NCBI GenBank assembly: GCA_025450255.1
Contig: JANWHV010000080.1
Coordinates: 1-6,348 of the forward strand
Reading direction: 5' to 3'
Origin: Chloroflexota bacterium
Lineage (GTDB): Bacteria; Chloroflexota; UBA5177; JANWHV01
Length of the DNA stretch: 6,348 nucleotides
Shown here: one piece after another, positions 5,742-6,348 of the stretch
Layout: every line of letters starts with the position of its first letter
Position numbering within the stretch: position 1 is the stretch's first letter
The notes under the pieces: generated by a model
The model's input: the letters and a program-made list of their open reading frames with translations, nothing else
Told to the model about the DNA's origin: nothing
Database searches by the model: none
Position numbers and translations under genes: made by a program

Positions 5742-6348
5742 ATGATTCGGGAAGGCGACAACCTTGAGGTTGTGGTAATCGAGGGGAACCAAACTATCGC
5801 CCAACAACTGATCGGGCTGTTATCGGGCGCGGGGTTCACTCCACATGTTCTTGCTCCGGATCGTCCGCTCATGGCAGCGCCGGGATGGGAAGGCCCCGAT
5901 GTCCTGCTGATCGGCCTCGATGCTGAACGACCCCAGCGCCTCGCTTACGCGCGCCGTGTCCAGGGCGCGTATCCAAGCGCAATCATCCTTGGCTATACCT
6001 CGAATTACACGGCGGATGCATTGGGCGAGGCGATGGGCGCCGGCGCTCGGCGCGTCTTGCGCTATCCAGTCGAAATTTCCGCGCTTCGTCAAGCGGTCAA
6101 TGACGTGCGCGACGAGGTGAGGCTGCTCACCGGGCAAAACGTGGCGCCGGTGCGCGTGGCCGAGCCACGACCGGTATCGCCGGTTTCCACCGCTATTGCT
6201 ATCGCCGATCCCGAGAAACCGCACAAGCTTATCGCGCTGTTCAGTCCAAAAGGCGGCGTCGGCACCTCCACCCGGGCCGTAAATCTGGCGCTGGCGCTGC
6301 AATTAACCGGGAACCAGTGCGTGTTGGTTGACGGCAATATCAGCTTCG
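5742..6348 (+). CDS. CpaE/TadZ-like protein: receiver-like domain plus MinD/ParA-type ATPase, 3'-truncated by the window edge
   Basis: The first 202 codons of a gene that runs off the right edge without a stop. Residues about 8-128 have the alternating strand/helix pattern of a response-regulator receiver (VVVIEGNQTIAQQL, then PDVLLIGLDAE, then IILGYTS, then RRVLRYP). The phospho-acceptor position is G58 and the conserved Lys before Pro is replaced (R107-Y108-P109), so it is probably not phosphorylated in the usual way. A linker of about 30 residues follows. From residue 162 a SIMIBI-class ATPase begins, with a deviant Walker A PKGGVGTST (K170 is the signature lysine) and LVDGN (D197). This architecture is typical of CpaE/TadZ, which localises Flp/Tad pilus assembly at the cell envelope. 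The start is ATG 5742, with a weak AAGG close upstream. The rest of the ATPase is missing, so a related ParA/MinD-like protein is not excluded. Confidence 0.85.
   Translation, partial: MIREGDNLEVVVIEGNQTIAQQLIGLLSGAGFTPHVLAPDRPLMAAPGWEGPDVLLIGLDAERPQRLAYARRVQGAYPSAIILGYTSNYTADALGEAMGAGARRVLRYPVEISALRQAVNDVRDEVRLLTGQNVAPVRVAEPRPVSPVSTAIAIADPEKPHKLIALFSPKGGVGTSTRAVNLALALQLTGNQCVLVDGNISF

Noticed and set aside
5820..6302. Minus-strand open frame of 160 codons near the right edge
   Set aside because: It lies antisense to the CpaE-like gene, whose + strand frame encodes a receiver-like fold and a clear Walker A motif. The antisense product shows no recognisable feature.
1..6348. A previously undescribed defence, mobile or biosynthetic system
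   Set aside because: Four genes of recognisable families fill almost the whole window, base composition looks uniform, and there are no integrase, transposase, toxin-antitoxin, repeat-array or nuclease-helicase signatures outside PolA.

Overview
The window looks like an ordinary chromosomal stretch from a high-GC bacterium. Chloroflexota is my best guess. This rests on remembered resemblance of the PolA N-terminus, the class-III aminotransferase and the CpaE-like ATPase to proteins of that phylum, not on a search, so it is an inference of moderate strength. All four genes lie on the + strand and look alike in base and codon use. I see no transposase, tRNA, rRNA, CRISPR array or phage gene.

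Layout. (1) The left edge to 764 is the C-terminal part of a class-III PLP-dependent aminotransferase, cut off at its 5' end. (2) 765-986 is a 222-base gap with a GC-rich perfect inverted repeat, weak promoter-like hexamers and a good Shine-Dalgarno for the next gene. (3) 987-3902 is a complete polA with GTG start (971 aa). Its 5'-nuclease, 3'-5' proofreading and polymerase domains all keep their catalytic residues, and a proline-rich linker of about 80 residues joins the first two. (4) 3906-5495, three bases after polA, is a multi-pass membrane protein resembling GT-C (GT39/PMT/ArnT-like) glycosyltransferases. (5) 5496-5741 is a second gap with a possible -10 element. (6) 5742 to the right edge is the start of a CpaE/TadZ-like protein: a receiver-like domain without the usual phospho-acceptor aspartate, followed by a MinD/ParA-type ATPase domain. 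It is cut off at the window end.

How the genes fit together. polA and the membrane glycosyltransferase are probably co-transcribed because of the 3-base gap, but no shared pathway is evident. The aminotransferase ends a separate upstream unit. The CpaE-like gene probably opens a new unit, which in related organisms is often a Flp/Tad pilus locus lying downstream, outside this window. I found no convincing evidence of a previously undescribed system. The most interesting details are the degenerate receiver and altered P-loop of the CpaE-like protein, a clamp-binding-like motif in the PolA linker, and the tight polA-glycosyltransferase coupling.
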